Assembly (NCBI RefSeq): GCF_002797325.1
Contig: NZ_KZ454938.1
Span: forward strand, 1,686,267-1,750,266
Source of the DNA: Bacillus sp. FJAT-45037
GTDB lineage: Bacteria > Bacillota > Bacilli > Bacillales > Bacillaceae_D
Length of the DNA: 64,000 bases
Direction: 5' to 3'
The translations under genes were made by a program, and so were the position numbers. Below, one piece after another: positions 10,071-21,850 of the stretch. Position 1 is the first letter of the stretch, and each line of letters starts with the position of its first letter. The notes under the pieces were generated by a model that was not told the origin of the DNA, ran no database searches, and saw nothing but the letters and a program-made list of their open reading frames with translations.

Positions 10071-13000
10071 TTAGAAGAGGGATAACTGGTTTGAATTAGG
10101 CATTCCCTCTAGACAACCATGTTCGTCTAAATGCTCAAGAACCGTTTTCGTCAATCTTGCTTTTTGTTGCAAGTCTTCTTTTGAAAGAAACTCTCCGTCT
10201 TGTCGAGCTTTAACGATATTTAATGAAGCATTTGTTCCTACACCAGTCATCGCATTAAACGGTGGCAATAAGCTGTTGCCTTCTACAATAAATTCTGTAG
10301 CACTTGATTGATAGAGATCCACCTTCTTAAATGAGTAACCTCGTTCAGACATCTCAAGAGATAACTCCAAAACGGTTAAAACAGCCTTTTCTTTTGGCGA
10401 AGCATCCAACCCTTTGGCATTAATTTCTTGGATCTTCGCTTTAATCGCAGCAGAGCCCTTAATCATCGTATCTAAATCAAAATCATCAGCTCGAACAGTA
10501 AAGTACGAAGCATAATAAATGATCGGGTGATGGACCTTAAAGTACGCAATCCTAACAGCCATGAGTACATAGGCCGCGGCATGGGCTTTAGGGAACATGT
10601 ATTTAATCTTTGTGCATGAGCCAATGTACCAATCTGGGACATCGTGCTTCTTCATTTCCTCAACCCATTCAGGTTGTAGTCCTTTTCCTTTACGCACAAA
10701 TTCCATAATCTTAAACGCTAAGGAAGGTTCAAGCCCTTTGTAAATTAAATAGACCATAATATCATCTCGACATCCGATCACATCTTTTAATTCACAGGTG
10801 CCATTATAAATAAGTTCATTGGCATTATTTAACCATACGTCTGTTCCATGAGATAGACCAGAGATTTGAACCAGTTCTGAAAACGTACTCGGCTTCGTTT
10901 CTTCTAACATTTGACGCACAAATCTCGTCCCAAATTCTGGAATGCCAAGTGTACCTGTCTTACATAAAATCTGTTCATCGGTTACACCAAGAACTTCTGG
11001 CCCACTAAAGATCCTCATTACTTCCGGATCATCCGTTGGGATCGTCTTTGGATCAATGCCAGATAAATCTTGCAACATCCGAATAACGGTCGGATCATCA
11101 TGCCCTAAAATATCAAGCTTCAATAAATTATCATGAATGGAATGGAAATCAAAATGTGTTGTTTTCCATTCGGCATTTTTATCATCGGCTGGAAATTGAA
11201 TCGGAGTAAAGTCATAAATATCCATATAATCAGGCACAACGATAATCCCACCAGGATGCTGACCGCTTGTACGTTTTACACCTGTACATCCGGATACAAG
11301 TCGATCAATCTCTGCTCCACGATAGTGAAGGTCATAATCACCTTGATAGCCTTTTACATATCCATACGCTGTCTTTTCTGCGACAGTTCCAATCGTTCCA
11401 GCACGATACACATATTCTTCTCCAAACAATTCCTTTGTATAATGGTGAGCTCGCGGTTGATATTCACCAGAGAAGTTCAAATCAATATCTGGGACTTTAT
11501 CTCCTTTAAAACCAAGGAACGTTTCAAACGGAATATCTTGTCCATCCTTCACATAAGGTGTTCCACATTCTGTACAATCTTTATTCGGTAAGTCAAAACC
11601 AGAACCTACTGAGCCATCATTAAAGAAATAGGAGTGCTTACAATTCGGACAAACATAATGCGGTGGCAATGGATTCACTTCTGTAATCTCTGTCATCGTT
11701 GCTACAAACGATGATCCGACAGAACCACGTGATCCAACGAGATACCCATCAATTAGAGATTTTTTTACTAATTTCTGTGAGATGAGATAAATGACTGCAA
11801 ACCCATGACCAATAATACTTTTTAATTCTTTTTCGATTCGTGCCTCCACGATCTCAGGCAATTCTTCGCCATAAATGCTCCGTGCTCTGTTATAACTCAT
11901 CGTACGAATTTCATCATCGGCGCCTTCGATTTTAGGTGTATACAGTTGATCAGGGATCGGATGAAGTTCCTCAATCATATTCGCTACTTTTTGTGTATTG
12001 CTTACTACTACTTGTTTGGCTCGTTCATCTCCTAAAAATGAAAAAGCCGCAAGCATATCATCCGTTGTTCTAAAGTGCACAGGTGGTAGTGTTTGTTTAT
12101 TTAAAGGATTGGCCCCACCTTGAGAAGCAATTAAAATTTTACGATATATCGCATCTTCTTCTTGTAGATAATGGGCATTACCTGTTGCAACGACCGGTTT
12201 ATCTAATTTTTTACCTAGATCTACAATGTTTGTGACAATTTCTTTTAGTGATTCATCGTTTTTAACTAGTTCTCTTTCAATTAAATGCTGGTAATTTACT
12301 AAAGGCTGAATTTCGAGATAATCATAAAATTTGGCGATTTCCTCGACTTCTTCTGGGGATTTTTGCATCATCCCTTCAAAGACTTCTCCTTTATCACAAG
12401 CTGTTCCTATTAGTAATCCATTACGGTGTTTTTGTAGCTGTGACCTCGGGATGCGTGGTGTTCGGAAGAAGTAGTCAACATGTGACATTGACACCAGCTT
12501 GTACAAGTTTTTTAATCCTTCTTGTGTTTGAGCTAAAATGGTGCAATGAGAAGGACGCTGTCTAGTAAAGTTTCCTTGCCCCATATGGTCATTTAATTGA
12601 TCATGATGGGTTACTTCTTTCTCTTTCGCATCTTTTACCATTTTCCAGAGTAAATATCCTGTCGCTTCGGCATCATAAATCGCTCTGTGATGACTAACTA
12701 ATTCAATATCAAACTTCTTACATAATGAGTTTAGGCGGTGATTTTTCAGTTCTGGGTATAAAAATCGACCTAATTCAAGTGTATCAACTACAGGATTAGG
12801 TGCATCTTCTAATCCGATTTTTTGATAACCGACATTGAGAAAGCCCATATCGAAACTTGCATTATGAGCAACAAGAATCGCGTCACTACAAAATGCTTGG
12901 AAATCTCGTAGAACATCTGCAATTTCTGGAGCACCTTTAACCATGTCATCCGTAATGCCTGTTAACTCAATGATCGTATTAGATAAAGGCTCATGCGGAT

Positions 13001-14369
13001 CAGAGAAGGATTCGAAACGGTCTATGATTTCTCCATTTTTCATCTTCACAGCTGCAAGCTCAATAATCGTATTGTATACAGCAGATAAACCCGTTGTCTC
13101 TACGTCAAAAACGACATATTCTTCTTCTGATAATTCTCTATTTGCTTCATTGTAAGCAATGGGAACACCATCATCGACTAAGTTTGCTTCAATTCCATAC
13201 AAAATTTTAATACCATGTTTTTTTCCCGTTGAATAAGCTTCTGGAAACGACTGGACAACTCCATGATCTGTTATAGCAATTGCTGGGTGACCCCATTTAG
13301 CAGCTTGCTCTACATATTTACTTGCCGAGATCATTCCATCCATTTGGCTCATGTTTGTATGCAAGTGTAACTCAACACGTTTTTCGTCTTCTGCGGAACG
13401 GTCGATTCTCTCGGCTGGCTTAATTTGATTAAAATCATTGGCGATCATAACCAAATCACGCACAAACGTATCGTTTTGCACCCCGCCACGAACCTTTAAC
13501 CAAATACCTTTTTTCACAGCTTGTAGTAAAGGGACATCCTCTTTATCACGCGAGAAAATCTTAACCATAATAGAATCTGTGTAGTCAGTAATTTTAAACG
13601 TTAGTAATGTCCGACCACTACGTAATTCTCTTGTCTCTGCTTCAAACACATACCCTTGAACCGTAATTCGTCGTTCTTCATCAACGATTCCTTCAAGTGG
13701 AATAGGATCATCTTTAATCGGATACCCGAGAATAAGATTTTTCCCTTCAAATTCATCATTCTTTTTCTCCATTTTCTTTTTCTCTAGAATGGCCTCAACC
13801 ACTTTGGAGTGATCTTCTTGCTCGCGCTGCTCCACAAACTTTTGAAATTCTTGTTTCGATTCTTTAATAACGGGTTCTACTGGAATTGTCGGTAAGCTAA
13901 GTGATCGAAGGCTTTCTCTAAGTGGCTCATATAATTTACGCTTTAAAGCTACCGCCTCCGTTTCATTTCGTACATTAATTTCAAGTTTTTTTCCATCGAA
14001 ATGCGGAGCCTGACTCGATAACAAAGAACGTAATCCATCTGAGACAGCATGCAAACGTCCAACAATAAGTGGCCAATACGCTTGCCAATCAGCAGAGGTC
14101 ACTTCTAGTTGATCATAATAAAACGTATGACCGACTGTCGCAATATGAGTAAAAGTTTCTTTTAATTTCACTTCAAACAACTCATAAAGTTCAGCAGAAA
14201 TCAAAACAGGAAGCTCGATATGAAAATGCCATGTTTTTTTTTCTTTGATGATGGTTAATTTACGAATCTTTCCGCCTTTAAATGGTCCTTGGATAACTTC
14301 AGTTGGAAATTGAAGTTGCTCTAGAAGCAGTTCGAACCGTTCTTGTCGTACCTGTTCATCTTGGGGCAT
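10071..14369 (-). CDS. polC: DNA polymerase III alpha subunit, PolC type
   Basis: The replicative polymerase of low-GC Gram-positives. The 1432-residue protein starts with a PolC-specific N-terminal region and an OB domain (ITVQGYVF). A PHP domain ([14 protein letters not shown], about 330) is split by the 3'-5' exonuclease ([10 protein letters not shown], about 420). Palm, thumb and fingers follow, with a four-cysteine zinc site (CPNC and CTEC) at about 910-940. The C-terminus NSNQLSLF is typical. I placed the start at ATG 14369, which has an AAAGGAG site 8 nt upstream; the GTG at 14378 abuts that site. It follows proS after a terminator. Confidence 0.97.
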   Translation of the reverse strand: MPQDEQVRQERFELLLEQLQFPTEVIQGPFKGGKIRKLTIIKEKKTWHFHIELPVLISAELYELFEVKLKETFTHIATVGHTFYYDQLEVTSADWQAYWPLIVGRLHAVSDGLRSLLSSQAPHFDGKKLEINVRNETEAVALKRKLYEPLRESLRSLSLPTIPVEPVIKESKQEFQKFVEQREQEDHSKVVEAILEKKKMEKKNDEFEGKNLILGYPIKDDPIPLEGIVDEERRITVQGYVFEAETRELRSGRTLLTFKITDYTDSIMVKIFSRDKEDVPLLQAVKKGIWLKVRGGVQNDTFVRDLVMIANDFNQIKPAERIDRSAEDEKRVELHLHTNMSQMDGMISASKYVEQAAKWGHPAIAITDHGVVQSFPEAYSTGKKHGIKILYGIEANLVDDGVPIAYNEANRELSEEEYVVFDVETTGLSAVYNTIIELAAVKMKNGEIIDRFESFSDPHEPLSNTIIELTGITDDMVKGAPEIADVLRDFQAFCSDAILVAHNASFDMGFLNVGYQKIGLEDAPNPVVDTLELGRFLYPELKNHRLNSLCKKFDIELVSHHRAIYDAEATGYLLWKMVKDAKEKEVTHHDQLNDHMGQGNFTRQRPSHCTILAQTQEGLKNLYKLVSMSHVDYFFRTPRIPRSQLQKHRNGLLIGTACDKGEVFEGMMQKSPEEVEEIAKFYDYLEIQPLVNYQHLIERELVKNDESLKEIVTNIVDLGKKLDKPVVATGNAHYLQEEDAIYRKILIASQGGANPLNKQTLPPVHFRTTDDMLAAFSFLGDERAKQVVVSNTQKVANMIEELHPIPDQLYTPKIEGADDEIRTMSYNRARSIYGEELPEIVEARIEKELKSIIGHGFAVIYLISQKLVKKSLIDGYLVGSRGSVGSSFVATMTEITEVNPLPPHYVCPNCKHSYFFNDGSVGSGFDLPNKDCTECGTPYVKDGQDIPFETFLGFKGDKVPDIDLNFSGEYQPRAHHYTKELFGEEYVYRAGTIGTVAEKTAYGYVKGYQGDYDLHYRGAEIDRLVSGCTGVKRTSGQHPGGIIVVPDYMDIYDFTPIQFPADDKNAEWKTTHFDFHSIHDNLLKLDILGHDDPTVIRMLQDLSGIDPKTIPTDDPEVMRIFSGPEVLGVTDEQILCKTGTLGIPEFGTRFVRQMLEETKPSTFSELVQISGLSHGTDVWLNNANELIYNGTCELKDVIGCRDDIMVYLIYKGLEPSLAFKIMEFVRKGKGLQPEWVEEMKKHDVPDWYIGSCTKIKYMFPKAHAAAYVLMAVRIAYFKVHHPIIYYASYFTVRADDFDLDTMIKGSAAIKAKIQEINAKGLDASPKEKAVLTVLELSLEMSERGYSFKKVDLYQSSATEFIVEGNSLLPPFNAMTGVGTNASLNIVKARQDGEFLSKEDLQQKARLTKTVLEHLDEHGCLEGMPNSNQLSLF

Positions 14370-14420
14370 CTTATCCACTCCTTTCTAAAGCTTAAGCTAT
14401 ACACTCACTAGTCCCTAACA

Positions 14421-14453
14421 TAAAAGAGAAGGTACCTCAAAAATGAGATACCT
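14421..14453 (-). terminator. Rho-independent terminator after proS
   Basis: A 10-bp stem (14444-14453 with 14430-14439, one G-U pair) with a 4-nt loop is followed by TCTCTTTTA on the minus strand. It sits between proS and polC. Confidence 0.7.
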
Positions 14454-14464
14454 AAAACTCTATA

Positions 14465-16174
14465 TTACATTGCTAATTTTTCTTGTTCTACACGAATCGT
14501 CTTGATAAGATCGGCCACTTCAACTTCAATAACTTCTCCCGTTTTACGGATCTTCACTTCGACAATACCCTCTGCCGCGCGCTTACCGACAGAAACACGG
14601 ATTGGAAGTCCGAAAAGATCAGCGTCTTTAAACTTCACACCAGCACGCTCTGGACGGTCATCATACAACACATCGAAGCCTGCCGATTTCAATTCGTTAT
14701 ACAGGTTTTCTGATAGCTCATTTTGTTCGGTGTTTTTACTATTTAAAGTTAATAAATGAAGATCATATGGTGCGACCGATGTTGGCCAGACTATACCATT
14801 CTCATCATGATGTTGTTCAATAATAGCTGCGACTGTCCGCGATACACCAACGCCATAGCAACCCATAATCATTGGTTTGTTTTTACCATTCTCATCTAAG
14901 AACATGGCATTCATACTTTCTGAGTACACTGTTCCTAGTTTGAATACTTGTCCAACTTCAATCCCTTGAGCAAATTGGATCGTTCCTTTGCCGTCTGGTG
15001 AAGCGTCTCCTTCTTGAATAAAACGCAGGTCTGCATACTGGTCAACTGAGAAGTCTCGATCGACATTTACACCTGTAAAGTGATGATTTAGCTCATTTGC
15101 TCCAGTTACAGCATTTACCATTGCAGAGACAGCATGATCAGCGACAATTTTTAGATTGTCTACATTGACAGGACCAATGTTACCAATCGGTGCAGATAAT
15201 ACGTCTGCTACTTCCGCTCCTTCAGCAAATCGAATCGATGTTGCTCCTAGTTCATGTCGTAATTTGATTTCGTTTAACTCGTGGTCACCCCGTAGTAAAA
15301 CAAGTGTCCATTCTTCATCAATTTGTACAAGCAATGTCTTCACGATCTCGTGTGCAGACACTGTAAGTTCTTCTGCTACTTCTGCGATCGTTTTAGCAGT
15401 ACCGGTATCTACTTTTTTGCATTCATGAAGGGCAACATCTGGCTTCACATATGTTTCATTTACAGAAGCCATTTCAATATTTGCTGCATAGTCGGATTCA
15501 TCAGAATAGGCAATTGTATCTTCCCCTACTTCACATAAAGCCATGAATTCATGCGTGTCCTTTCCGCCAATCGCACCAGAATCAGCAATGACTGGACGGA
15601 ATGTTAAACCACAACGCGCAAAAATTCGTGAATATGCCTCATACATATCGTTATAGGCTTCATCTAGACTTTCAGTTGTCGCGTGGAAAGAGTAAGCATC
15701 CTTCATAATGAACTCACGTCCACGTAATAAACCAAACCTAGGTCGACGCTCATCACGGAATTTCGTTTGAATTTGGTAAATATTTAAAGGCAATTTCTTG
15801 TATGATTTCACGCTATCACGCAGGAGACTTGTAATGACTTCTTCATGCGTCGGTCCAAGAGCGAAGTCACGATTATGACGATCTTGTAATCGCATCAATT
15901 CCCCGCCCATTTTATCCCAACGACCTGTTTCTTGCCATAACTCAGCTGGGTGCATCGTCGGCATCGTCATCTCTTGTGCGCCAGAGCGATCCATTTCTTC
16001 TCGAACAATCGTTTCTACTTTATGAAGCACTCTTTTCGCTAATGGTAAATACGAGTAAATCCCTGCTGCTATTTGACGGATCATTCCCGCACGTAGCATT
16101 AATTGGTGACTAATAATATCTGCATCCGCAGGTACATCTCGTAAAGTTGGCGCTAATAATGAACGTTGTCTCAT
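14465..16174 (-). CDS. proS: Prolyl-tRNA synthetase
   Basis: Charges tRNA-Pro with proline. The 569-residue protein is the bacterial type: class II catalytic motifs in the N-terminal part (motif 2 around [17 protein letters not shown]) and an inserted YbaK-like editing domain at about 225-400 that clears Ala-tRNA-Pro. A C-terminal anticodon-binding domain ([17 protein letters not shown]) follows. Length agrees with B. subtilis ProS (564). It lies between rseP and polC, as in B. subtilis. No T-box leader was seen upstream; the gap to rseP is only 42 nt. Confidence 0.97.
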   Translation of the reverse strand: MRQRSLLAPTLRDVPADADIISHQLMLRAGMIRQIAAGIYSYLPLAKRVLHKVETIVREEMDRSGAQEMTMPTMHPAELWQETGRWDKMGGELMRLQDRHNRDFALGPTHEEVITSLLRDSVKSYKKLPLNIYQIQTKFRDERRPRFGLLRGREFIMKDAYSFHATTESLDEAYNDMYEAYSRIFARCGLTFRPVIADSGAIGGKDTHEFMALCEVGEDTIAYSDESDYAANIEMASVNETYVKPDVALHECKKVDTGTAKTIAEVAEELTVSAHEIVKTLLVQIDEEWTLVLLRGDHELNEIKLRHELGATSIRFAEGAEVADVLSAPIGNIGPVNVDNLKIVADHAVSAMVNAVTGANELNHHFTGVNVDRDFSVDQYADLRFIQEGDASPDGKGTIQFAQGIEVGQVFKLGTVYSESMNAMFLDENGKNKPMIMGCYGVGVSRTVAAIIEQHHDENGIVWPTSVAPYDLHLLTLNSKNTEQNELSENLYNELKSAGFDVLYDDRPERAGVKFKDADLFGLPIRVSVGKRAAEGIVEVKIRKTGEVIEVEVADLIKTIRVEQEKLAM

Positions 16175-16216
16175 CTCTCAAAATCCTTTCTTCTTTAAGC
16201 TATGTAAGAATCATTC

Positions 16217-17470
16217 TTACATAAACAAACGGTTAATATCGTTCCATGTGACAAAGATTACAAGTAAGAATAGTAATGCAAATCCAACTAGGTGAACCAT
16301 GCCTTCTTTTTGTGGATCAATAGGCTTTCCTCTTAATCCCTCTAGTCCGATAAAGACCAAACGTCCACCATCCATTGCTGGAATCGGCAATAAATTAATA
16401 ATACCAAGGTTTACACTTAAGGCAGCTGCCCATTGCATCAAGACAAAAATACCTAGAGCAGCAGCTTCACCTGTATATGTGTAAATGCCGACAGGTCCTG
16501 CAACATAATCAAGCGAAAATTGCCCTGTAATTAATAATCCTAGTACTTCAAAAATCATCGTCATGAATAAGTATGTTTGAGTGACACCGAACATAAGAGA
16601 ACCTGGTATTGAGAATTCTCTAGGTTGTGTCACACCAATGAACCCTTCAGAAGCACCTAGTTGTCCTTCTCGCTCGTTCGGTGTAACCGATACCGATGTT
16701 GGTTGATTGTCACGAATAACAGAGAACGTAATCGTTTCTTTCGGATTTTGTTGAATAATGCTTGTCATATCTTCCCAGGTATCTGTTGGGATATTATCAA
16801 TGCTCGAGACTTGATCACCTTCTAGTAAACCAGCACTTGCTGCCGCGCTATCTGGCATCACTTCACCAATCTCAGCCCGGTCCACAGGAATGCCTTGCAT
16901 TAATGCAAGAGCTGCTAGCAAAACAAATGCTAGAATGAAGTTCATCATAGGTCCTGCAAAAATAGCTAAGGCACGTTGACCTACCGTTTTTGAACCAAAC
17001 TGACGATCCCAAGGAGCAATTTGTGTTGCTTGCTCATCCTGGACGAGTACGGCTTTGTTATGAACATTATAGCGTACCAATTCATCCTCATCATAGGCCT
17101 CAACAAATAGTTCATGTTCTAAATCAATCTTCTCGACCTGAACCACTTTGGCTTCTGGATGTTTTGATTTATTGTTTATAATGATTTGTTTCACTTCATT
17201 ATGACGATTAAATACTAACCCAATCTCAAAACCAGGCTTGATATCAACCATCTCTGGATCTTCTCCAGCCATGCGGACGAAGCCGCCTAGTGGAAGCATA
17301 CGGATCGTATACACTGTTTCATTTTTCTTAAATGAAAACAATTTTGGACCAAAACCGATCGCGAATTCCCGACATAATATGCCTGCACGTTTTGCAAAGT
17401 ATAAGTGACCCCATTCATGAATAAACACAAGTAAACCAAAAACAATAATAAACGATATTAACGTATTCAA
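16217..17470 (-). CDS. rseP: Site-2 zinc metalloprotease RseP/RasP
   Basis: A membrane protease that cuts anti-sigma factors and leftover signal peptides inside the bilayer. The 417-residue protein has the HEWGH zinc site in the first membrane helix (His18, Glu19, His22). One PDZ domain lies in the middle, and the second motif [12 protein letters not shown], near residue 360, supplies the third metal ligand. I placed the start at the TTG codon at 17470. A GGAGG site lies 8 nt upstream, and the resulting N-terminus (MNTLISFII) matches B. subtilis RasP; the GTG at 17485 overlaps the ribosome site. It follows dxr by 23 nt. Confidence 0.95.
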   Translation of the reverse strand: MNTLISFIIVFGLLVFIHEWGHLYFAKRAGILCREFAIGFGPKLFSFKKNETVYTIRMLPLGGFVRMAGEDPEMVDIKPGFEIGLVFNRHNEVKQIIINNKSKHPEAKVVQVEKIDLEHELFVEAYDEDELVRYNVHNKAVLVQDEQATQIAPWDRQFGSKTVGQRALAIFAGPMMNFILAFVLLAALALMQGIPVDRAEIGEVMPDSAAASAGLLEGDQVSSIDNIPTDTWEDMTSIIQQNPKETITFSVIRDNQPTSVSVTPNEREGQLGASEGFIGVTQPREFSIPGSLMFGVTQTYLFMTMIFEVLGLLITGQFSLDYVAGPVGIYTYTGEAAALGIFVLMQWAAALSVNLGIINLLPIPAMDGGRLVFIGLEGLRGKPIDPQKEGMVHLVGFALLFLLVIFVTWNDINRLFM

Positions 17471-17493
17471 ATAACCAACCTCCACTTTTAATT

Positions 17494-18639
17494 TTAGCGT
17501 AACGAGTGGATAAACATTCTCGTCTCCCGATCTACTTCCTGAATTACTTCTAGCGTTGGTTGACTAATCTTGTCGTGGCGCTCTAAAGCTTGTTCAATTT
17601 GAGACTCAATTTCTAAAAAGGAAATGTTTCCATTCAAGAAGGCGGCAACCGCTTCTTCATTTGCAGCATTCAATACTGTTGGCATGGTTCCTCCGAGACG
17701 TCCTGCTTCATATGCATATGCCATACATCGATACCTTTTTATATCTAATTTCGAGAAATGCAGTTTCCCGATTTCCCACAGGTTAAGACGTTCTTCGTTC
17801 GTAGCTCGTAAACGGTTAGGATATGTAAGTGCATATTGAATTGGAACCTTCATATCTGGGGTACCTAGTTGAGCCATCACACTACTATCAACAAATTCAA
17901 CCATCGAGTGTATGATACTTTCTTTGTGAAGGACAACATCAATCTTGTCATAAGCAATATCAAAAAGCCAGTGTGCTTCAATTACTTCTAGACCTTTATT
18001 CATCATTGTTGCTGAATCAATCGTGATTTTTGCTCCCATTGACCAGTTCGGGTGATTTAGCGCTTCTGTAACCGTCACACCTTCAAGTTCATCTCTTGTG
18101 CGATCTCTAAAACTTCCACCAGAAGCAGTTAAAATTAAACGGGAAATTTCACTAGAATGTTCACCATTTAACGCTTGAAAGATGGCTGAATGTTCACTAT
18201 CTACAGGAAGAAGAGTCACATTATGACGTTTCGCAGCTTCTGTAACAATATGACCTGCTGTGACGAGCGTTTCTTTATTGGCAATCGCAATGGTTTTTCC
18301 TGCCTCAATTGCTTTTAGTGTAGGCGTTAAACCAACACTACCTATAACAGCATTTACTAACACTTCAGCGTCTGTGTGAGCTGCAACCTCGATTAACCCT
18401 TCTTCGCCATAAACAACTTGGACATCTGCTGAGATTTCTTTTTTTAAATGTTCGGCGTCTTCTTTAGTTATAACGGACACAATCGATGGGGAGAATTGAT
18501 GAATTTGATCAATAGCCAAATCAATATTTCGTCCGACCGACATCGCAACAAGTTCAAATTGCTCAGAGTGATGCTTAATGACATCTAATGTTTGTGTCCC
18601 TATTGATCCTGTAGATCCTAATAAGCTTATCTTCTTCAA
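17494..18639 (-). CDS. dxr: 1-deoxy-D-xylulose 5-phosphate reductoisomerase
   Basis: Second step of the MEP isoprenoid pathway: converts DXP to 2-C-methyl-D-erythritol 4-phosphate with NADPH. The 381-residue protein starts with an NADPH-binding loop ([11 protein letters not shown]). The conserved NKETLVTAG and ASGGSFRD segments are present, and Asp/Glu metal ligands lie near DSEHSAIFQ. The start was placed at TTG 18639, which has an AGGTGAG ribosome site four bases upstream and gives a family-like N-terminus (MKKISLLGS). It lies between cdsA and rseP, and with uppS links isoprenoid supply to cell-wall lipid carrier synthesis. Confidence 0.96.
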   Translation of the reverse strand: MKKISLLGSTGSIGTQTLDVIKHHSEQFELVAMSVGRNIDLAIDQIHQFSPSIVSVITKEDAEHLKKEISADVQVVYGEEGLIEVAAHTDAEVLVNAVIGSVGLTPTLKAIEAGKTIAIANKETLVTAGHIVTEAAKRHNVTLLPVDSEHSAIFQALNGEHSSEISRLILTASGGSFRDRTRDELEGVTVTEALNHPNWSMGAKITIDSATMMNKGLEVIEAHWLFDIAYDKIDVVLHKESIIHSMVEFVDSSVMAQLGTPDMKVPIQYALTYPNRLRATNEERLNLWEIGKLHFSKLDIKRYRCMAYAYEAGRLGGTMPTVLNAANEEAVAAFLNGNISFLEIESQIEQALERHDKISQPTLEVIQEVDRETRMFIHSLR

Positions 18640-18700
18640 CGTACTCACCTACTATTTCATGATCAACATGTATTTTTATATCTATGTATCAAAATTTATT

Positions 18701-19498
18701 TTAGATCAGTTGAAGCAAGTGCAAAATTGGCATCACATAAATTAAGCTATCAAAGCGGTCTAAAATTCCACCGTGTCCAGGTAATACATTTCCAGAATCT
18801 TTAACAGCATAATGACGCTTTAATGCTGATTCTACTAAGTCACCGAGCTGGCCGAATGTTGAGGCAACAACCATAATTAACAATGCGGTAAGGTAATTAG
18901 GGAATATTGGGACAAGCTGATAAAAAATAGTTCCCACTATTAAGGCAGCGACGATACCACCTATTGACCCTTCAATAGTTTTTTTCGGGCTAATGTCTGG
19001 CCATAATTTATGTTTACCTAATGACCTCCCTGCAAAATATGCCCCAGAATCGGTTGTCCAAATTAAAAATAAGACAAAGAAGACGAGGTACATACCGACA
19101 TCGGGAATCTCTCGCGTTAAAATTAAAAAATGAAAACCAAAACCTACATAAACAGATGATAAGATGACAAAGCCCACCTCGTCAAATGTAAACGAGTTTT
19201 TTGTTAATACGGTAAACATGAGTAAAACTAAAATAAGAAAAATAAATGTTTCAACTTTAGTGTATGTAATCGGGATCAATTGATCGAACCAAGAAGTTGG
19301 CACAAGCAATAGCCACATAGATAGTAGGCTTACAATCCCCATAAGAGATAATGGTGCAATTTTTTTCATTTTTAATAACTCGATCATGGCCACAGAGGCG
19401 ACGATTGAAATGAAGATTGAAAAAAACCAGCCTCCGAGTACGACCATGCTAATGAAAACAATCGCACCGATCACACCCGTTATTATCCTTTGCTTCAT
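18701..19498 (-). CDS. cdsA: Phosphatidate cytidylyltransferase (CDP-diglyceride synthase)
   Basis: Makes CDP-diacylglycerol from phosphatidate and CTP, the precursor of the cell's phospholipids. The 265-residue protein is almost entirely membrane helices. It ends with the family signature: KRHYAVKDSGN, then PGHGGILDRFDSL at about 240-255. Size is close to B. subtilis CdsA (269). It lies 19 nt after uppS and upstream of dxr. Confidence 0.96.
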   Translation of the reverse strand: MKQRIITGVIGAIVFISMVVLGGWFFSIFISIVASVAMIELLKMKKIAPLSLMGIVSLLSMWLLLVPTSWFDQLIPITYTKVETFIFLILVLLMFTVLTKNSFTFDEVGFVILSSVYVGFGFHFLILTREIPDVGMYLVFFVLFLIWTTDSGAYFAGRSLGKHKLWPDISPKKTIEGSIGGIVAALIVGTIFYQLVPIFPNYLTALLIMVVASTFGQLGDLVESALKRHYAVKDSGNVLPGHGGILDRFDSLIYVMPILHLLQLI

Positions 19499-19517
19499 TT
19501 TGATACGCCTCCTCTAT

Positions 19518-20288
19518 TTATACTCCCCCATAACGTCGAGCGCGTTTTTGGTATGCCATAATCGCTTCTGTATAATGCTCTTCGTTAAAATCAGGCCAAA
19601 GTACATCTGTAAACCAAAATTCACTATAGGCTAATTGCCATAGCATGAAGTTACTTAATCGTATTTCCCCACTTGTACGAATTAACAAGTCAGGATCTTT
19701 TAAATCTGAAGTCATAAGATTAGCTTCAATTACATTCTCATTAATATCTTCTACCTTTAAACTTCCTTGCTCTACTTGCATAGCCACTTTCTTCATCGCT
19801 TCAACCATTTCAAATCGACTTCCATAGTTTAAGGCGAAGTTTAAAATAAGACCTGTATTATTTTCTGTCTCTTTGACGGCTTTATTAACTGCGTCGAGTG
19901 TATGACTAGGGAGGTGATCAAGACTTCCCATTAAACGCACCTTAACATTTTCTTCCTTTAACTTAGGGAGTTCCATTCCTAAAAAACGCTCTGGAAGTTT
20001 CATTAAATAATCAACTTCACTTTTTGGACGCTTCCAATTTTCTGTGGAGAATGCGTATAATGTCAAGGCTTCAACACCCAACTCATTTGATCGACGAACA
20101 ATTTTATTAATTACTTTCATTCCTTCACGATGTCCTGCGATGCGAGGAAGACCTTTTTGCTTTGCCCAGCGGCCATTACCATCCATGATAATTGCCACAT
20201 GACTTGGAATGATCTGCGGATCCGCTTTTTCTTCTTGAACCGTTTTAGTTGTTAAGCTCGATTTCCACTTTGAAATTTTATCCAGCAT
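19518..20288 (-). CDS. uppS: Undecaprenyl pyrophosphate synthase
   Basis: Condenses isopentenyl units onto farnesyl pyrophosphate to make the C55 lipid carrier for peptidoglycan and teichoic acids. The 256-residue cis-prenyltransferase has MDGNGRWA with catalytic Asp36, the RIAGHREG segment, and the C-terminal RTSGEIRLSNFMLWQ and DVLWPDF motifs. The start at 20288 has GGAGG 8 nt upstream; the upstream in-frame ATG overlaps this site. It is the first gene of the uppS-cdsA-dxr-rseP group and follows the frr terminator. I see no convincing promoter in the 100-bp gap. Confidence 0.96.
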   Translation of the reverse strand: MLDKISKWKSSLTTKTVQEEKADPQIIPSHVAIIMDGNGRWAKQKGLPRIAGHREGMKVINKIVRRSNELGVEALTLYAFSTENWKRPKSEVDYLMKLPERFLGMELPKLKEENVKVRLMGSLDHLPSHTLDAVNKAVKETENNTGLILNFALNYGSRFEMVEAMKKVAMQVEQGSLKVEDINENVIEANLMTSDLKDPDLLIRTSGEIRLSNFMLWQLAYSEFWFTDVLWPDFNEEHYTEAIMAYQKRARRYGGV

Positions 20289-20386
20289 TTGCTTGCCCTC
20301 CATCTAAGTTGAAACAAGTGAGGCTCTTATCAGCATAACCGTTTGCACGCTTGCTCATAACTTTAACTTTACTAATAAGAACGTGT

Positions 20387-20413
20387 AAAAACCCCCCTGT
20401 AGAACAAGAGGGT
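20387..20413 (-). terminator. Rho-independent terminator after frr
   Basis: A 10-bp stem (20404-20413 with 20391-20400, two G-U pairs) with a 3-nt loop is followed by five T on the minus strand. It lies 33 nt past the frr stop codon. Confidence 0.8.
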
Positions 20414-20445
20414 CACTTACACTTAATATTCTACCTTGAATCGGT

Positions 20446-21003
20446 TTAGACTTCCATGATTTCTTTTTCTTTCTTTTCTGCCACTGCATCTATATCAGCG
20501 ATTTTTTTATCTGTAAGTTTTTGAACTTCGTCTGTGTCACGACGTAATTCATCTTCGGTCATTTCACCGTCTTTTTGCAATTTTTTAAGATCATCATTCG
20601 CATCACGACGCACATTACGAACAGCTACTTTTGCATCTTCTGCCGCTCTTTTAACAAGCTTAACAAGGTCACGACGACGCTCTTCAGTCAATGCAGGAAT
20701 TTGAATACGAATCACGATTCCATCATTAGTAGGTGTTAAGCCTAGATCTGCTTTTTGAATGCCACGTTCGATGTCATTCATCGCCGTTTTATCAAATGGC
20801 TGTATCATAAGCAAACGTGCTTCTGGTACTGAGATCGTAGCTAGTTGATTAAGTGGCGTATCTGCCCCATAATACTCAACTGTCACGCGATCTAGAATCG
20901 CTGGATTTGCGCGACCAGCACGTAATTTAGCTAGTTCGCGATTAAGTGACTCAATGGCTTTTAACATACGTTCTTTTGCACTATTCATAACTTCTTTTGA
21001 CAT
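20446..21003 (-). CDS. frr: Ribosome recycling factor
   Basis: With EF-G it splits post-termination ribosomes. The 185-residue protein has the normal length and the conserved [15 protein letters not shown] segment near residues 25-40. The long three-helix bundle is evident in its charged helices ([20 protein letters not shown]). Its start codon overlaps the pyrH stop by one base (TAATG), so the two are coupled. Confidence 0.97.
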   Translation of the reverse strand: MSKEVMNSAKERMLKAIESLNRELAKLRAGRANPAILDRVTVEYYGADTPLNQLATISVPEARLLMIQPFDKTAMNDIERGIQKADLGLTPTNDGIVIRIQIPALTEERRRDLVKLVKRAAEDAKVAVRNVRRDANDDLKKLQKDGEMTEDELRRDTDEVQKLTDKKIADIDAVAEKKEKEIMEV

Positions 21004-21722
21004 TAAGAGTTCCCCCTTACAATAGTTCCAATATTTTCGCCTAGAACAGCTTTTTTGATGTTTCCTTCTTCCATAATAGAGAAGACTCTAAGTGGAATGT
21101 TGTTATCCATACATAAAGAAGATGCTGTCGTATCCATCACTGCCAAGCCTTCTTTTAAAACATCCATGTATGAAATTTCTGTATATTTTTTCGCATTCGC
21201 ATCTACTGATGGATCTGCACTGTATACGCCATCTACGTTGTTTTTCGCCATTAAAATAACTTCTGCTTCGATTTCCGCAGCACGAAGGGCAGCTGTCGTG
21301 TCTGTAGAGAAATAAGGGTTTCCTGTGCCTGCTGCAAAAATAACAACACGCTTTTTCTCGAGGTGACGAATCGCTTTGCGACGAATGTACGGTTCGGCAA
21401 CCTGTCTCATCTCGATTGAGGTTTGAACACGTGTTTCAATGCCAATATCTTCTAAGCTATCTTGAAGAGCTAATGAATTCATCACTGTCGCGAGCATTCC
21501 CATATAGTCTGCTGTTGCGCGGTCCATACCTTTTGCACTCCCAGCCATTCCGCGCCAGATATTGCCACCACCTACAACGACTGCAACTTCTACATCAAGC
21601 TCAACGATTTCTTTTAATTGTTTTGCCACTGATTGAATAACAACCGGATCAATTCCATAGCCTTGGTCACCAGCTAATGCTTCACCGCTTAGCTTTAATA
21701 CCACTCGATTATATTTCTGCAT
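21003..21722 (-). CDS. pyrH: Uridylate kinase (UMP kinase)
   Basis: Phosphorylates UMP to UDP in pyrimidine nucleotide synthesis; the bacterial enzyme is a hexamer activated by GTP and inhibited by UTP. The 239-residue protein has the amino-acid kinase fold motifs KLSGEALAG and [11 protein letters not shown], the [16 protein letters not shown] segment, and [13 protein letters not shown]. The start was set at 21722, next to a GGAGGG site; 12 upstream codons are open but lack one. The leader holds two alternative hairpins (see separate entry). Confidence 0.96.
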   Translation of the reverse strand: MQKYNRVVLKLSGEALAGDQGYGIDPVVIQSVAKQLKEIVELDVEVAVVVGGGNIWRGMAGSAKGMDRATADYMGMLATVMNSLALQDSLEDIGIETRVQTSIEMRQVAEPYIRRKAIRHLEKKRVVIFAAGTGNPYFSTDTTAALRAAEIEAEVILMAKNNVDGVYSADPSVDANAKKYTEISYMDVLKEGLAVMDTTASSLCMDNNIPLRVFSIMEEGNIKKAVLGENIGTIVRGNS

Positions 21723-21763
21723 GATACCCTCCATCACAACAAGCCGTGTAGACTCCACTTAAT

Positions 21764-21800
21764 TGATCATGCCGAATTGACTCATGATCAGCAGGCATGA
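21764..21800 (-). promoter_or_regulatory. Two mutually exclusive hairpins in the pyrH leader
   Basis: On the minus strand TCATGCC (21794-21800) can pair with GGCATGA (21767-21773), or TGATCATG (21783-21790) can pair with CATGATCA (21764-21771). The two share bases, so only one can form. The element lies between the tsf terminator and pyrH. No run of T follows either one. Confidence 0.4.
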
Positions 21801-21815
21801 CCTTATTAATTTTTG

Positions 21816-21839
21816 AAAAAAGGGACACACTGTGCCCCT
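21816..21839 (-). terminator. Rho-independent terminator after tsf
   Basis: An 8-bp stem (one G-U pair) with a 3-nt loop lies at 21821-21839, followed by six T on the minus strand. It closes the rpsB-tsf unit twelve bases after tsf. Confidence 0.85.
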
Positions 21840-21850
21840 CCTCTACTAGA

